A stretch of 64,000 nucleotides of DNA from contig JAVKDJ010000013.1 of assembly GCA_040222275.1 (NCBI GenBank), forward strand, positions 186,001 to 250,000, in the 5' to 3' direction. Source of the DNA: CAXBNB01 sp040222275. Its GTDB lineage: Bacteria; Bacteroidota; Bacteroidia; Cytophagales; Cyclobacteriaceae. Under the pieces are notes generated by a model. It was given only the letters and a program-made list of their open reading frames with translations, made no database searches and had not been told where the DNA came from. Positions 9,676 to 19,135 of the stretch are shown piece after piece. How positions within the stretch are numbered: the stretch's first letter is position 1; every line of letters starts with the position of its first letter. The translations under genes were made by a program, and so were the position numbers.

Positions 9676-10974
9676 ATGGAAGATCAAAAAATTATCGTTG
9701 GCCTTGATATTGGTACCACAAAAATTTGTGCCATAGTAGGCCGCAAAAACGAGTACGGCAAACTCGAAGTACTTGGTATGGGCAAGGCAGTTTCCGATGG
9801 GGTGATCCGCGGAATTGTGACCAATATAGACAAAACCATAAACTCTATCCAGAAGGCTGTAGCCCAGGCAGAAGAGCAATCAGGCATTGATATCCGGGTG
9901 GTAAACGTGGGCATAGCCGGACAGCACATCAGAAGTTCTGTGCACCATGGCTCTATAATCAGGGACTCCATCGACGATGAGATCACTGTGGAAGATGTGA
10001 ACAGGCTTACGAATGATATGTACAAGATTGTGATACCACCTGGCAGTGAGATCATCCATGTTATGCCCCAGGACTACATCGTGGATTATGAGGATGGTAT
10101 CAAAGATCCTGTTGGGATGTCGGGTATCCGGTTGGAAGCGGACTTTCATGTGATTACCGCGCAGACCAATGCCATCAACAACATCAACAAATGCGTACGA
10201 CGAGCTGGTTTGGAAATTGACAACCTGGTGCTGGAACCTTTGGCTTCCAGCCTGGCAGTATTAAGCGATGAGGAAAAAGAAGCCGGGGTATGCCTGGTAG
10301 ATATTGGTGGTGGTACCACAGATGTGGCCATCTTCCATGAAAATATCATCCGTCACACCTCAGTCATTCCATTTGGCGGCAACATCATTACAAACGATAT
10401 CAAAGATGGCTGCAATGTACTGAACCATCAGGCCGAATTGCTGAAAACAAGGTTTGGTCAAGCCCTGGCAGAAATGGCCAACGCCAACGAAATTATTTCC
10501 ATACCAGGCCTGAAAAACCGTGACCCCAAAGAGATTTCCATTAAAAACCTGGCCAGCATCATAGAAGCCAGAATGGAAGAAATCATAGAAATGGTGCACA
10601 CCAAAATTATTACAAGTGGGTATGAAAACAAGCTGGCCGGTGGTATTGTTGTCACTGGAGGTGGGTCACAGTTGATCAGTCTGAAGCAATTGTTTGAGTA
10701 CATGACCGGGCTAGATGTAAGGATAGGTTATCCGAATGAGCACCTGGGCAAGAGCAAGGTAGATAGCATCAAGAGCCCGATGTTTGCCACATCTGTCGGT
10801 TTGGTATTGTGTGGTTATAAAGCCCTGGATGATCGGGAAAACAGGCTGATTGATACCAAAGCGATGAAAGGCAATGAAAAAGTAAGAAAGAATGGATCAA
10901 CTGATTCGATCCTGAAAAAAATACTGGAAAAAACCAAAGGGATTTTGATAGACGACATAGAAGACAAGGAGTAA
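9676..10974 (+). CDS. ftsA: Cell division protein FtsA
   Basis: Actin-fold ATPase that tethers FtsZ to the inner membrane. The 432-residue protein has the phosphate-1 motif VGLDIGTTKICA at the N terminus, the FtsA-specific 1C subdomain region (residues about 85-160), the phosphate-2 motif VDIGGGTTDVAIF and the adenosine motif VVTGGGSQL. The C-terminal stretch SILKKILEKTKGILI can form the membrane-targeting amphipathic helix. It lies 12 bases after ftsQ and 124 bases before ftsZ. Confidence 0.96.
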   Translation: MEDQKIIVGLDIGTTKICAIVGRKNEYGKLEVLGMGKAVSDGVIRGIVTNIDKTINSIQKAVAQAEEQSGIDIRVVNVGIAGQHIRSSVHHGSIIRDSIDDEITVEDVNRLTNDMYKIVIPPGSEIIHVMPQDYIVDYEDGIKDPVGMSGIRLEADFHVITAQTNAINNINKCVRRAGLEIDNLVLEPLASSLAVLSDEEKEAGVCLVDIGGGTTDVAIFHENIIRHTSVIPFGGNIITNDIKDGCNVLNHQAELLKTRFGQALAEMANANEIISIPGLKNRDPKEISIKNLASIIEARMEEIIEMVHTKIITSGYENKLAGGIVVTGGGSQLISLKQLFEYMTGLDVRIGYPNEHLGKSKVDSIKSPMFATSVGLVLCGYKALDDRENRLIDTKAMKGNEKVRKNGSTDSILKKILEKTKGILIDDIEDKE

Positions 10975-11015
10975 GCTGGGTACTGGTCTCTGGATACTGG
11001 ATACTGGATTCTAGA

Positions 11016-11040
11016 TACTCAATACTCAATACTCAATACT
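11016..11040. repeat. 7-bp microsatellite-like repeat between ftsA and ftsZ
   Basis: Three tandem TACTCAA units followed by a partial one. They lie within a low-complexity stretch (from 10979) built of similar words such as GGATACTGGATACTGG. It occupies the only sizeable gap in the division operon. No clear terminator or consensus promoter is visible here. Confidence 0.7.
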
Positions 11041-11098
11041 TTGTACCTAATACCAAGTAGAAGAAAATACAGGGAAATAAATTAAAACCATAAAAGTC

Positions 11099-12655
11099 AT
11101 GACAGAAAGTACTTTTAAATTCGATTTACCCACCCACCATAAATCCATCATCAAGGTGATAGGAGTAGGGGGTGGAGGCAGTAATGCCGTTAACCACATG
11201 TACAACCTCGGCATTAAAGATGTAGAATTCATCATTTGCAATACAGACTCCCAGGCGCTCAATAGTAGCCCTGTACCCAACAAATTGCAGATTGGTATCA
11301 ACCTTACAGAGGGACTTGGAGCAGGGGCCAATCCTGAAAAAGGGAAGAATGCAGCCCTGGAAAACAGGGAAGACATACGCGATATGTTGCAGGAAGACAC
11401 CAAAATGGTGTTTGTAACTGCCGGAATGGGCGGAGGTACCGGAACCGGTGCTGCCCCCATCATCGCCCAGGTAGCCAGGGAACTCGACATACTTACAGTA
11501 GGTATAGTCACTGTGCCTTTTAAGTTTGAGGGCAAAAAGAAAATGAGGCAGGCCATGGAAGGGGTTCAGTCCCTGAAAGAAAACTGTGATACCGTCCTGG
11601 TAATCCTCAATGATAAACTTACAGAAGCTTTTGGCAATTTGTCCGTAAGCCAGGCATTCGGCCAGGCAGACAATGTACTGACTACTGCCGCCAAGGGTAT
11701 TGCAGAGATCATTACCGTACCGGGATATGTCAATGTCGATTTTGAAGATGTGAAAACCGTAATGAAAGATTCTGGTGCAGCCGTAATGGGTTCTGCCAAG
11801 ACCACCGGGGAAAGCCGTGCCAGAAGAGCGGCTGAAGAAGCCATCAATTCACCTCTGCTGAACAACCAAAATATTGAAGGTGCTGACAAAATATTGCTGT
11901 CAATAATTTCCGGCGACCAGGCCGAGCTACAGATGGATGAGTTGACTGAAATTACTGATTTTATGCAGGAGATCGCCGGGGATGATGCCGAAGTGATATT
12001 TGGCCATGGTGTGGATCCGGAGTTGGGCGAAAGCATACGTGTCACTGTCATTGCTACAGGTTTTGCGGCAGAACAATCAACTGTCAACCTGGAAGTATTG
12101 GAAAAACCTGCCGAGCCAAACCCTGTGAACGGCGAGCCGGAAAAAAGGGTATTTGACCTGGAATCGAAAATGCAGATCAATAAATTCAAAGAAGAAATTC
12201 AACGCGAGGTAGAAAGGGAAGACAAGGAAAAAGAACAGCGGATGGAGAGCAGGCAACAGTCTTTGTTTGAGTTTGAAATGCCTGAAAAGACCAACGAACC
12301 AAAAGATTTTGATTTTGAAACATCATTTGGTTTTGAATATGAAAAAAAGAATGTGGAAGAAGATGAGGATGCCCCATTGGAAGAGCTGGAGGGAATGGCC
12401 CACAAGCCATCCAGAAAGGTTACCCTTATGGAGCAGTCAGAGATCAGAAGGCAAAAACTCCAAGGCATGAAAGATGATCAGTCTATGGATGCGGCCAGTT
12501 TCAAAGAAAAACTGGAAGTGCCCGCTTATCAGAGGAAAAAAATCGATTTTCAGAATGTACCAGCTGCATCAGAGCGGCTTATTTCCAGGTTCAACCTCAA
12601 CGATGACGATGAGTTGCTGGGCAATAACAAATTCCTTCACGACAATGTAGATTAA
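11099..12655 (+). CDS. ftsZ: Cell division GTPase FtsZ with long C-terminal extension
   Basis: Tubulin-like GTPase that forms the cytokinetic Z ring. The nucleotide-binding signature GGGTGTGAAP is at about residues 111-120, preceded by IGVGGGGSNAVNHM and followed by the NDKL motif. The globular part ends near residue 325. After it comes an unusually long charged linker to residue 518, rich in Glu, Lys and Asp, against 383 residues in total for the E. coli protein. The segment VPAYQRKKIDF about 45 residues from the end may be the conserved partner-binding peptide, with extra sequence beyond it. Long tails are common in Bacteroidota FtsZ. Confidence 0.97.
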   Translation: MTESTFKFDLPTHHKSIIKVIGVGGGGSNAVNHMYNLGIKDVEFIICNTDSQALNSSPVPNKLQIGINLTEGLGAGANPEKGKNAALENREDIRDMLQEDTKMVFVTAGMGGGTGTGAAPIIAQVARELDILTVGIVTVPFKFEGKKKMRQAMEGVQSLKENCDTVLVILNDKLTEAFGNLSVSQAFGQADNVLTTAAKGIAEIITVPGYVNVDFEDVKTVMKDSGAAVMGSAKTTGESRARRAAEEAINSPLLNNQNIEGADKILLSIISGDQAELQMDELTEITDFMQEIAGDDAEVIFGHGVDPELGESIRVTVIATGFAAEQSTVNLEVLEKPAEPNPVNGEPEKRVFDLESKMQINKFKEEIQREVEREDKEKEQRMESRQQSLFEFEMPEKTNEPKDFDFETSFGFEYEKKNVEEDEDAPLEELEGMAHKPSRKVTLMEQSEIRRQKLQGMKDDQSMDAASFKEKLEVPAYQRKKIDFQNVPAASERLISRFNLNDDDELLGNNKFLHDNVD

Positions 12656-12698
12656 ACGCATCAACCGGAATTGGCCATATCGGCCTTGTTCGGAATAC

Positions 12699-12728
12699 CA
12701 TGCTTCCCGGGATAGTACCGGTAGCATG
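12699..12728. terminator. Possible terminator hairpin between convergent genes
   Basis: CATGCT (12699-12704) and AGCATG (12723-12728) can pair, with an inner CCGG/CCGG helix around a 7-base loop. It lies between convergent ftsZ and the minus-strand gene ending at 12871. There is no strong T-run directly after it, so a terminator role is only plausible. Confidence 0.35.
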
Positions 12729-12870
12729 CGATAAAGATTATTTTCTGTCAAATTTTCTTCTATGCGGGGCTGCATGCCTTCCTTGCAAGTGCCTGCGCCC
12801 CGCAATAGTTGAAAATTGAGAAAGCCCCGGTCCCCAAACCACAGGGACAAACACCTTTCCCAGGGCAATT

Positions 12871-13233
12871 CTATTTTTTCTTGGCTGTAATCCCCAAACG
12901 GCCTTCTGAGTACGATACAGTTCCCTCCATGGTTTTGGCGGCCACTTTGATTTTGAACGTAACGTATTCGTTTTCCACATAAGTGGCGAACGTGAGGTTG
13001 GAATCTGAAAATTTCACATTGCGTGCCTTCATTTCAGTGCCGTTGATGTTGAATTTGACTTCATACCCGCTCTCTACTTTCTTTACCAGCATTTTTCCTG
13101 TTTGATACTCATAAGGAGCCTGCGGTACTTTGTACTCCCATGTACCTTCCGGTGATACTCCTGCAAGCAATACAGTACTCATTAGGGTAAACACTACTAC
13201 TGCAAATCCTTTTTTCATTGACCAATTTTTCAT
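12871..13233 (-). CDS. Small exported protein of unknown function
   Basis: A 120-residue protein with an N-terminal signal peptide (hydrophobic run FAVVVFTLMSTVLLAG) and a mature part that looks all-beta, with many alternating hydrophobic residues. It begins GTWEYKVPQAPYEYQTG and ends in lysines. I do not recognise the family with certainty; the opening resembles small lipocalin-like secreted proteins of Bacteroidota that start with a GxW motif. A second in-frame Met five codons later (MKKGFAV) gives a more typical signal peptide and may be the true start. It is convergent with ftsZ and stands alone. Confidence 0.7.
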   Translation of the reverse strand: MKNWSMKKGFAVVVFTLMSTVLLAGVSPEGTWEYKVPQAPYEYQTGKMLVKKVESGYEVKFNINGTEMKARNVKFSDSNLTFATYVENEYVTFKIKVAAKTMEGTVSYSEGRLGITAKKK

Positions 13234-13348
13234 TGTTTTAAATTTTTAGAGTTAAAAAAAATTATGATCCAAAAATCGAAAATAATCTGTCTTAGGATTC
13301 AATTAGCCGCAGCTTTGGGATGAAATGCACCTATTTGGGATGAATGGG

Positions 13349-14224
13349 TCAGCCCTTTGTGGGATTTAGTTGGCCAATGCCACTATTGGAAAGCACTGAA
13401 GCCACCCGGCTTTTATAATTTCTGGAAACAGTGATGGGGGTTTCGGGCATGTTTTCTATTTCCAGGGTGAGTTGGCGGCTCACAGTTTTAAAAGCCCTGA
13501 TATTTTTTACATTCACCATAGCCGACCGGCTGCACCGCAGCAGGGCAGTGTTCGAAAGTTCTTTTTCCAATTTTTTCAGGCTGGTCCTTACCAGTTCTTT
13601 TGCCAGGGCATCCTGCTTCGAATAGTACACGGTTACATAATTATCAGCAGCAAAAAGTGCCAGCACCTGGTCCTGGTCAATGGCCAGCTGTAGTTTGTCG
13701 TTTTCATCTTTTATGTGCAGCAAATGGTTGGTGATAGCCGGTATTTTTGAAAGGGCCTGCCGGTGATGGAAATAAAACAAAACCGAGGCATAGGGAATGA
13801 TGAGGATAAGGGTTGTATAGCGCATGATGTCAATAAAGTCTTCAAAACCCCCAGCGGGCAGGGAGGTGATATATTCGAACAACAGAAACATCAAGAGGCT
13901 AAAGACCAGTAACTCACCCAGCAAAAACAAAAGAAACGTGAGGTGGGTAAACTGACGCAGCTTTAACAGGGGACGTACGCCGAGCTCCATAAGCAGCAGG
14001 GAGCACACAGCCAACAACGAGAATTTGAGAAAGATCAGAAAGTGCTCCCAGTCGCCACCAGCAAACCAACGTGTGAGGTTAAAGGGGTTGTACAGATACA
14101 AAAAAAAGAAACCAAATACCCCAACACTAAAAACCAGGGCCAATTGGTTGCGCTTTTTGTCAAGCAGCGTAAAAGGTTGGTTCATCCAGGCTTTGAGGGG
14201 GCTCAGCATAAGGAATTTAGACAA
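13349..14224 (-). CDS. Membrane-bound LytTR-family transcriptional regulator
   Basis: A 291-residue protein with four hydrophobic segments (about residues 27-45, 61-80, 92-115 and 133-155). A short linker that may be helical leads to a C-terminal LytTR DNA-binding domain (about residues 185-280, with the family hallmark ADNYVTVYY and the LLRCSRSAMVNVKNI segment). There is no receiver domain, so a signal would be sensed in the membrane and passed straight to DNA binding. No partner kinase is adjacent. Such LytTR proteins with an N-terminal membrane region are common in Bacteroidota; the ligand cannot be read from sequence. Confidence 0.85.
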   Translation of the reverse strand: MSKFLMLSPLKAWMNQPFTLLDKKRNQLALVFSVGVFGFFFLYLYNPFNLTRWFAGGDWEHFLIFLKFSLLAVCSLLLMELGVRPLLKLRQFTHLTFLLFLLGELLVFSLLMFLLFEYITSLPAGGFEDFIDIMRYTTLILIIPYASVLFYFHHRQALSKIPAITNHLLHIKDENDKLQLAIDQDQVLALFAADNYVTVYYSKQDALAKELVRTSLKKLEKELSNTALLRCSRSAMVNVKNIRAFKTVSRQLTLEIENMPETPITVSRNYKSRVASVLSNSGIGQLNPTKG

Positions 14225-14523
14225 GCGTGTTGGAAAATGTTTTCGTATAGACCGGAAAATTAATTCATAAACATCGAGGACTCAAATGTTGAGAAGTTAT
14301 AGTTGCTACCAATAAACGACCAATATTAAATATTTGAGATGCTGCAATTTTTTAGTCTAAGTATGACGAGTAATAAATTTCTTGCTCCTGATAATTATTT
14401 GGGTCAATTTTACTATCAAGAGACTTAATCTCAGGTTTATAAAAAACGGATCAGCAAAAGGTACAATTTATTATGACCCGAGCCTGATAAAGAGGTGAAC
14501 ATTTATGAACAACACAAACGATT
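14225..14523. other. AT-rich intergenic region
   Basis: About 300 bases between the divergent LytTR gene and a tiny membrane-protein gene. It presumably holds promoters for both. I see no repeat, RNA or conserved element in it. Confidence 0.5.
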
Positions 14524-14709
14524 ATGATGAAAAGATATATAATTATTCTGGCTCAAATTATTCTGGCGTTTTTGATTATTCATTTTGTCGGAAAAACCCC
14601 TCTAGTTGTATCTATTATCTGTAGTATCCTGATCATAGTTTTGGTAGAAATTCTTAAACCCTGGTCAACAAAGGTGGTGACCAGAATTGTGCGCAAAATT
14701 GTTGGATAA
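14524..14709 (+). CDS. Small two-segment membrane protein, hypothetical
   Basis: A 61-residue peptide starting at ATG with two hydrophobic segments (roughly residues 4-23 and 27-46) and a strongly basic C terminus (KPWSTKVVTRIVRKIVG). The composition is that of a genuine small inner-membrane protein, and the basic end would sit in the cytoplasm. I recognise no family. It stands alone between two AT-rich gaps, so coding status is likely but unproven. Confidence 0.5.
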   Translation: MMKRYIIILAQIILAFLIIHFVGKTPLVVSIICSILIIVLVEILKPWSTKVVTRIVRKIVG

Positions 14710-15092
14710 AACTTCATGAGGACCAGCCCAAAAGAGAACGTAAACCTTCAGACAACCACTTAGAAAACAGGACAACCATTGGGTTTCTGCCAATGACCAA
14801 TCAAAGTGCCAAGTCGTGGTGCAATGTCCGCCTGATGAGATAGGGAAACTTCTTTTGCCAAAAAAGAGATAACACCTAAATTTAGTGTTCTGGCATATCC
14901 GATTGTTTCTATGAGAAAAAGTTTGTACCTATCTTTAAGGACAACAATTAAACACACAGCGGACAACCTGTATCCAATGGATATAAAATCCATTAAAAAG
15001 CACAATAAATCCAGTGGGGCAAACCTATTATGGTATTTTTTTGTGATAACTAGAAAACACAAAATCAGAAAAGGAAACGTTGTTTTAGATCA
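14710..15092. other. Intergenic region upstream of the hybrid regulator
   Basis: About 380 bases without a gene I can support. Short open frames on both strands here (14760-15062 minus, 14911-15096 plus) have no recognisable domain, signal or codon pattern. The promoter of the following regulator must lie here but no clear consensus is visible. Confidence 0.5.
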
Positions 15093-18000
15093 ATGATCAA
15101 TATCAGTCGCACTATATTGCTTTTCATATTTGGGCTATTGCTACAGACAGCTTCCATAGCCCAATCCAACAGCAATTTTGAGGTGACCAGGTTTAAACTA
15201 CCCACCGAAACCGCTACGTACGACCTTTTGGAAGATCAGTTTGGGTTTGTCTGGATAGCGTCCAAAAGCGGCCTTTGGCGTTACGATGGTGGCAATTTCA
15301 AAAATTATAAACGCGATCCCAAAGACAGCACCAGCATTACCGACAATAACATTTCATGTTTGTATGAGGACAAAAGTGGCACTTTGTGGGTAGGTACGTA
15401 TGGGGGAGGCTTGCTGCGTTACAACAGGGATTGCGATTGTTTTCAAAGGTTTATCCATAAACCTCATGACCCCACCAGCCTTAGTTTCAACGAAATAAAA
15501 GTAATATTCGAAACTTCAGACAACATGTTCTATGTGGGTACCGACGGTGGTGGCCTCAATATAATGGACAGGACAAACAATACCTTTAGATATTTTAAAC
15601 ATGCCCCGGATGACAGTACTACATTGAGCCACAACAATGTGCTGGCCTTAGAAGAGGCCCGTGATGGAAATTTATATGTGGGCACCTGGCTGGGGTTCAA
15701 CATTTTTTACCCCGCTACCGGTAGGTTTAAGAGGATATATCAGGAATTCCACCCCAAAAACCAGTATTTTTTCTCCCTTGAACTCTTCAACAAGCGCCTG
15801 TTTACTTCGGGTGACCCGGCATCTTTTCTCAATCAAAACGACGAATTGGAACAACTTGGGGCACCCATTCATTATTCCAACAAGTTGGCCAACGATAATA
15901 AAGACAGGTGCTGGTTTTCAAGTAGCAATGGCGTGTCAATTATCAATAACGAATTCCAATTGGAGCAGCTCATCCCCATCGGGTCATTTTACCCGGAAAA
16001 CGAATATGGGGGATTGGAAGAAATACGCCCCAGCCAGCAAGCCAATGTCACATGGGTACTTGGAACCAACGGAAACTTCTTTATGGTTGAGGAAAAACCT
16101 AAAATCTTCAAGCACTTCCTTACCAGCAAAAACGTGCGGGAAATTGTCCTTACAGACTCCAACTATTGGGCGATTATCGGCAATACAATCAGCATATTTG
16201 ACAAATCCGGTAGTAGTTTGGAGAAAACCTTGTCCAACTTTCAGGGAGGGGTGCACATAGCCAGTCGCTCACGAAACAGGGTGTGGGTAGTTGATCAACA
16301 AAATTACTACGAATACACCAGTAGGGGGGAAAGGATAAGTACCACACCCCATAACACAAATACAACCATCAATACCTTGGAGCCTACCATGGACAATCAG
16401 GTTTGGACAGGAAAGATTTTGGGGGTCAACAGGTTTGATCCCGTAACAAAAAAAATCACCAGGTTCAACTGTGACCCCAACGACGACAAAGGCATAGGAT
16501 ATTTTCACCGTTCCAGCAAGATTTTTCAGGACCATCTGGGGCAGATATGGATTGGGACCGATGGTGATGGGTTGAAGAGGTTTATTCCGGAAAGTGAAGA
16601 ATTCCAGCATTTCAGGCATATTATAGGCGATACCACCACCATCAACAGCAACTTTGTCAACGATATTTTTGAAGACAACCAATTTAATCTTTGGCTGGGC
16701 ACCAATACGGGCTTGTCCCGGTTGCACAAAGAATCCAATACCTTTATCCAATACAACTTTGAAGAACTACAGGATAAAAGTGTCTATTCTATAGAACAGG
16801 ACTACAAGGGCAACCTCTGGATCGGTACGCTCAATGGCTTGATCAAATTGGATTATAAGAACAACGACATCAGGACTCTCAACCAACAGGATGGAATACT
16901 TTCTGACAAAATCTGGCCAGCCAGCCTAAGGCTCGATGATGGCCAGCTGGTGTTTTGTACTTCCAATGGCCCAATGCTTTTTGAACCGGACGATGTAAAA
17001 CCGAGTGACAAACAACCCAATGTTTTTATTTCCGAACTATGGGTGAACAATGAACTGGTCAGGCCCAGAAACAGCGACTATATCAGCCGCAATATTGAAG
17101 TAGAGAACACCATCCATTTGAACTATACCGATAAGAAGTTTGAGCTTCATTTTCAGGTGATCCACTACAACAACAACGACAGGTGCGAGTATTCTTATAA
17201 GTTGGATGGTTTTGACAAAGCATGGATTGGCGTGAACAATACACCAAAGGCCACCTACACCAACATTCCTCCGGGGCAATACACCTTCAAAGTGAAGGCC
17301 AGCAATGAAGACGGCATTTGGAACGACAAAGTGACAACCGTCGATATCTTTATTTCCCCACCATTTTGGGATATTTTGTGGGTGAAACTTTTGGGCATAG
17401 CCATCCTGGGGTATATTTTCTTTTTGATCATTCGGCAGATTATCAAGAAAGAAAGGACCAAAACGAAGTTTGAAATAGAGAAGGCCCGGGTGCGCCAGGC
17501 AGAGGAAATTACACAAATGAAGCTGCGTTTTTTTACCAATATATCCCACGAGCTGCGTACCCCCCTTACTTTGATCACCTCACCGCTCGACAAATACATC
17601 CGCAACAATGTGGTGCCCAAAGCCAATGTGCTTGATATGATGTACAAAAACAGCAGGCGCCTGTTGGAGTTGGTCAATCAAATACTGGACTTTAGAAAAC
17701 TCGAAAACAACCAACAGCAACTAAAAATAGCCCCACAAAAAAACCTGTTGCTTTTTCAAAATATCTATGCGGCCTATTCGTACTGGTCCAACGACAAAAA
17801 CATTGATTTTAGCATCAATGTTCCGCAAGACAATTACATCACCTATTTTGATGCCGATGTGATTGAAAAAATAGTGTCTAACCTGGTGTCCAATGCCTTC
17901 AAATTCACCCCTGAATACGGTCGCATTGGCCTGGATGTCAGGTTTGAAGATATTGTAAACAAAGACAATCTGGTGACCAGCGGAAAAATGATGGTAAGTA

Positions 18001-19031
18001 TTTCGGATACCGGCCCGGGCATCCCAAAAAAGGTGCAGGCGAAAATATTTGAAAGGTTTTACCAGATGGACGATACCACCATGGCTTCCCATGGCAGTGG
18101 CATTGGATTGTCCCTTACCAGTGAATTGGTGCAATTGCACCATGGTCGGATAGAATTGGTGAGTGGGGAAGGGGAAGGTACCCATTTCAAGGTCGAAATT
18201 CCTATTGGCCTGCAAGACTATCCCGAGGGTGAAAGGAAGGAATATACCGTTATTTACCCCGAAATTGACCCTAAAAGCACGATGATCCTGATAGTGGAAG
18301 ACCATGAAGACATCAGGAACTATTTGGTAGAAGAACTGAACGAAGTATATGAGGTGCTGGAAGCAGAAGACGGAAAAGTAGGCCTGCAAAAAGCCCTGGC
18401 CGCCATACCCGACATCATCATCAGCGATGTGATGATGCCTGAGATCAATGGTATTCAATTGGCCAACCAACTAAAAAACAACGAACTGACTGCACATATC
18501 CCCATCCTGTTTTTATCGGCCAAAGGATCTACAGAGCACAAACTGGAGGGGCTGGCCACTGGTGCGGAAGACTACATCCAAAAGCCCTTCAATATTCAGG
18601 AGATCAAACTCAAAATCCGAAACCTCCTGGAAACGAGGAACCTGTTGATAGAAAAATTTAAAAGGGAAAATGTAGAGGTGGAGCAGCCATCACCTGAAAA
18701 CAAATACCTTTCGAAGGTGAATGCCGTTATTTCCAATAACCTGGACAACTCGCAGTTTTCGGTAGATATCCTCTGCACAGAACTGGCTGTTGGCAGGTCG
18801 CAGCTATATAGGAAAATACTGGCACTAACTGGCAAATCCATCATAGAATACATCAACTCCTACAGACTGTCAAAAGCCATGGAACTCATCAAACAGGAGA
18901 GCTATTCACTTAAAGAAATCGCCTACAAGGTTGGCTATAATGACAACCACTATTTCAGCAGGTCCTTCAAAAAAGAATTTGGGCAGTCTCCCTCTTTCTA
19001 TACGCCCAAAAGGGAAAAATCTCACAGATAA
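15093..19031 (+). CDS. Hybrid two-component system regulator (HTCS)
   Basis: One-protein signalling system of the type that controls glycan-use loci in Bacteroidota: a periplasmic sensor binds an oligosaccharide and a cytoplasmic AraC domain activates transcription. The 1312 residues show, in order, a signal peptide, a two-component-regulator propeller with repeated FGFVWIAS/GTLWVGTYGGGL-type blades (about 30-690), a Y_Y_Y domain (about 690-760), one transmembrane segment (about 763-785) and a HisKA domain with His819 in SHELRTPLT. An ATPase domain (NLVSNAFKF, DTGPGIP, GSGIGLSLT), a receiver with Asp1112 in SDVMMPEING, and a C-terminal AraC helix-turn-helix (about 1195-1300) complete it. All catalytic residues are intact. 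It lies 105 bases before the PSCyt1/DUF1501 gene pairs, which it probably regulates. Confidence 0.95.
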   Translation: MINISRTILLFIFGLLLQTASIAQSNSNFEVTRFKLPTETATYDLLEDQFGFVWIASKSGLWRYDGGNFKNYKRDPKDSTSITDNNISCLYEDKSGTLWVGTYGGGLLRYNRDCDCFQRFIHKPHDPTSLSFNEIKVIFETSDNMFYVGTDGGGLNIMDRTNNTFRYFKHAPDDSTTLSHNNVLALEEARDGNLYVGTWLGFNIFYPATGRFKRIYQEFHPKNQYFFSLELFNKRLFTSGDPASFLNQNDELEQLGAPIHYSNKLANDNKDRCWFSSSNGVSIINNEFQLEQLIPIGSFYPENEYGGLEEIRPSQQANVTWVLGTNGNFFMVEEKPKIFKHFLTSKNVREIVLTDSNYWAIIGNTISIFDKSGSSLEKTLSNFQGGVHIASRSRNRVWVVDQQNYYEYTSRGERISTTPHNTNTTINTLEPTMDNQVWTGKILGVNRFDPVTKKITRFNCDPNDDKGIGYFHRSSKIFQDHLGQIWIGTDGDGLKRFIPESEEFQHFRHIIGDTTTINSNFVNDIFEDNQFNLWLGTNTGLSRLHKESNTFIQYNFEELQDKSVYSIEQDYKGNLWIGTLNGLIKLDYKNNDIRTLNQQDGILSDKIWPASLRLDDGQLVFCTSNGPMLFEPDDVKPSDKQPNVFISELWVNNELVRPRNSDYISRNIEVENTIHLNYTDKKFELHFQVIHYNNNDRCEYSYKLDGFDKAWIGVNNTPKATYTNIPPGQYTFKVKASNEDGIWNDKVTTVDIFISPPFWDILWVKLLGIAILGYIFFLIIRQIIKKERTKTKFEIEKARVRQAEEITQMKLRFFTNISHELRTPLTLITSPLDKYIRNNVVPKANVLDMMYKNSRRLLELVNQILDFRKLENNQQQLKIAPQKNLLLFQNIYAAYSYWSNDKNIDFSINVPQDNYITYFDADVIEKIVSNLVSNAFKFTPEYGRIGLDVRFEDIVNKDNLVTSGKMMVSISDTGPGIPKKVQAKIFERFYQMDDTTMASHGSGIGLSLTSELVQLHHGRIELVSGEGEGTHFKVEIPIGLQDYPEGERKEYTVIYPEIDPKSTMILIVEDHEDIRNYLVEELNEVYEVLEAEDGKVGLQKALAAIPDIIISDVMMPEINGIQLANQLKNNELTAHIPILFLSAKGSTEHKLEGLATGAEDYIQKPFNIQEIKLKIRNLLETRNLLIEKFKRENVEVEQPSPENKYLSKVNAVISNNLDNSQFSVDILCTELAVGRSQLYRKILALTGKSIIEYINSYRLSKAMELIKQESYSLKEIAYKVGYNDNHYFSRSFKKEFGQSPSFYTPKREKSHR

Positions 19032-19135
19032 GACGCTCAACCGAAAAAAATCCAGTGTTTTGAACAAAATATCCATCTCGGCAGGGAGATGATATAATTA
19101 CTTTGTAGAAAAGTAAATCTCAATAAAAACACGAA

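Noticed and set aside
14760..15096. Short open frames on both strands upstream of the hybrid regulator
   Set aside because: No signal, domain or ribosome binding site; the region looks like AT-rich non-coding DNA.
19059..19105. Bacteroidota promoter in front of the first PSCyt1 gene
   Set aside because: TTACTTTG at 19098-19105 is one base short of TAnnTTTG spacing and the nearest TTTG lies about 36 bases upstream instead of about 20.
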